NCBI GenBank assembly: GCA_900557285.1
Contig: USSJ01000072.1
Coordinates: 1 to 6,552, forward strand
DNA: 6,552 bases
Direction: 5' to 3'
Source: an uncultured Clostridia bacterium
GTDB lineage: Bacteria; Bacillota; Clostridia; Christensenellales; Borkfalkiaceae
Shown: positions 5,800-6,552 of the stretch, in pieces
Position numbering within the stretch: position 1 is the first letter of the stretch
Layout of the letters: each line of letters begins with the position of its first letter
Notes under the pieces: generated by a model
Told to the model about the DNA's origin: nothing
Seen by the model: only the letters and a program-made list of their open reading frames with translations
The model's database searches: none
Program-made: the position numbers and the translations under genes

Positions 5800-6552
5800 T
5801 TATTTTGTGGAATTGCGGATGACCAGATGATTCGGGATCGTTTTTGGGGGACGAATGAGTTTGCGCGTTTTGACGATGCCGGACAGAATGCTGTATGCTT
5901 CGCGTGCAAGTTCCTTGTAGTCATAACTGACGCTTGTAATGGAGATTTTGGATAACGCGCTGATCGGGAGGTTATCATAACCCACAATGCCCACCTGTTC
6001 AGGGACGGAAAAACCTATTCTCTCGACAATTTTGAGTGCCTTATAGGCGAGCAGGTCGTTTAAGCAGAAAATGCCCACCGTGTTTCCTGTTTTGATGAGT
6101 GAACGCAGGCAGTTCATGAATTGTGTTACGTACGTATTGTTTGTCAGGTTGAGGCGGTGAATGTTTTCGGTGGAGAAGGATAAATTTTCGGAATGGAGGT
6201 AAGAAATGAAGCCGTTCAGCCGCTCGTTGGCGGGATCGGCAAATTGTTGTAAGCCGACAAATAAAAAACTCGAATAGCCGCGGTTGTGAAGAAATTTTGC
6301 GATATGGCTGCCCATACCGTAGTTATCGGTGATGATGCTGACAAGTTTTTCGTCTATGATCCGTCCGACAAAGACCATGGGCAAAGGGTATGATTTGTAG
6401 AAGGAAATAAGGCTTTCGTCGGAAGAGGGGAAATTAATGACGCCTTCGCATCCGATTTCGATGAAAAACCGAAGAGCGGATTTTTCGTTTTGGCTGTCGT
6501 TTTCGCTGGTGCGGATGACGAGTTCCGTTTTTTCTTTGCTCAGTATTTTTTG
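5800..6552 (-). CDS. LacI/GalR-family transcriptional regulator, effector-binding part (N-terminus outside window)
   Basis: The minus-strand frame is open from the right edge to TAA at 5800-5802, giving 250 visible residues. These form the periplasmic-binding-protein-like sensor domain of a LacI-type repressor. Recognisable landmarks in order are EGVINFPSSDESL, the VFVGRIIDEKLVSIITDN strand followed by GMGSHIAKFLHNRGY (DN..G..A...L...G pattern), FCLNDLLAYKALKIVERIGF, and the strand VGIVGYDNLP. The final landmark is ITSVSYDYKELAREAYSIL, the usual C-terminal helix pattern. Family members are about 330-345 aa, so roughly 80-95 residues, including the helix-turn-helix and hinge, lie beyond 6552. 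The effector is presumably a sugar or sugar phosphate, but which one cannot be read, nor whether it controls the manA operon. It converges on the split-barrel gene. In-frame TTG or ATG codons near 6375-6384 are internal and not the start. Confidence 0.92.
   Translation of the reverse strand, partial: QKILSKEKTELVIRTSENDSQNEKSALRFFIEIGCEGVINFPSSDESLISFYKSYPLPMVFVGRIIDEKLVSIITDNYGMGSHIAKFLHNRGYSSFLFVGLQQFADPANERLNGFISYLHSENLSFSTENIHRLNLTNNTYVTQFMNCLRSLIKTGNTVGIFCLNDLLAYKALKIVERIGFSVPEQVGIVGYDNLPISALSKISITSVSYDYKELAREAYSILSGIVKTRKLIRPPKTIPNHLVIRNSTK

Noticed and set aside
5653..5987. Frames on both strands between the split-barrel gene and the end of the repressor gene
   Set aside because: The plus-strand frame runs through the bidirectional terminator, and both overlap the repressor's conserved C-terminus without recognisable features.

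Overview
The window looks like chromosomal housekeeping and sugar-metabolism DNA from a low-to-mid GC Gram-positive anaerobe, probably a Clostridia-like Bacillota. This is inferred from strong AGGAGG-type ribosome binding sites, sigma-A-type TTGACA-N17-TATAAT promoters, the short (about 305 aa) Bacillota form of mannose-6-phosphate isomerase, a ROK glucokinase with the CxCGxxGC motif, and a bacterial GPP34-family protein. No mobile element, CRISPR array, rRNA or tRNA gene was seen.

Bases 1-310 are the oddest part. The 3' part of a phosphopentomutase gene (deoB) runs as far as its metal-binding ADHG motif. It then changes within about 50 bases, perhaps through a short stretch resembling phosphoglycerate mutase (gpmI), into the middle of rarA/mgsA, in a different frame. 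DeoB loses its C-terminus; RarA loses its N-terminus, including the Walker A loop. This is either a collapsed assembly junction at a conserved motif or a real deletion/fusion. The rest of rarA, to 1258, is intact and is followed after 42 bases by a flavodoxin-family gene (1301-1834).

From 1899 a clear promoter drives a GPP34-domain protein (1963-2610). A possible small single-pass membrane peptide (2654-2818, GTG start, no clear ribosome binding site) follows, then a perfect 20-bp hairpin that probably ends this transcript (2856-2899). Bases 2900-3052 hold nothing recognisable.

A second, very strong promoter (3053-3081) starts a transcript with a structured leader of about 100 bases. It carries manA (3190-4107) and, overlapping it by ATGA, a ROK-family glucokinase gene (4104-5072). 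Together these make fructose-6-phosphate from mannose-6-phosphate and glucose-6-phosphate from glucose, so the pair is a small hexose-entry operon.

After a 181-base gap comes a small FMN-binding split-barrel protein of the pyridoxamine-phosphate-oxidase superfamily (5254-5649). A perfect 22-bp hairpin flanked by A and T runs (5659-5705) lies between it and a converging LacI/GalR-family repressor on the minus strand (5800 to beyond 6552). The repressor's DNA-binding domain lies outside the window.
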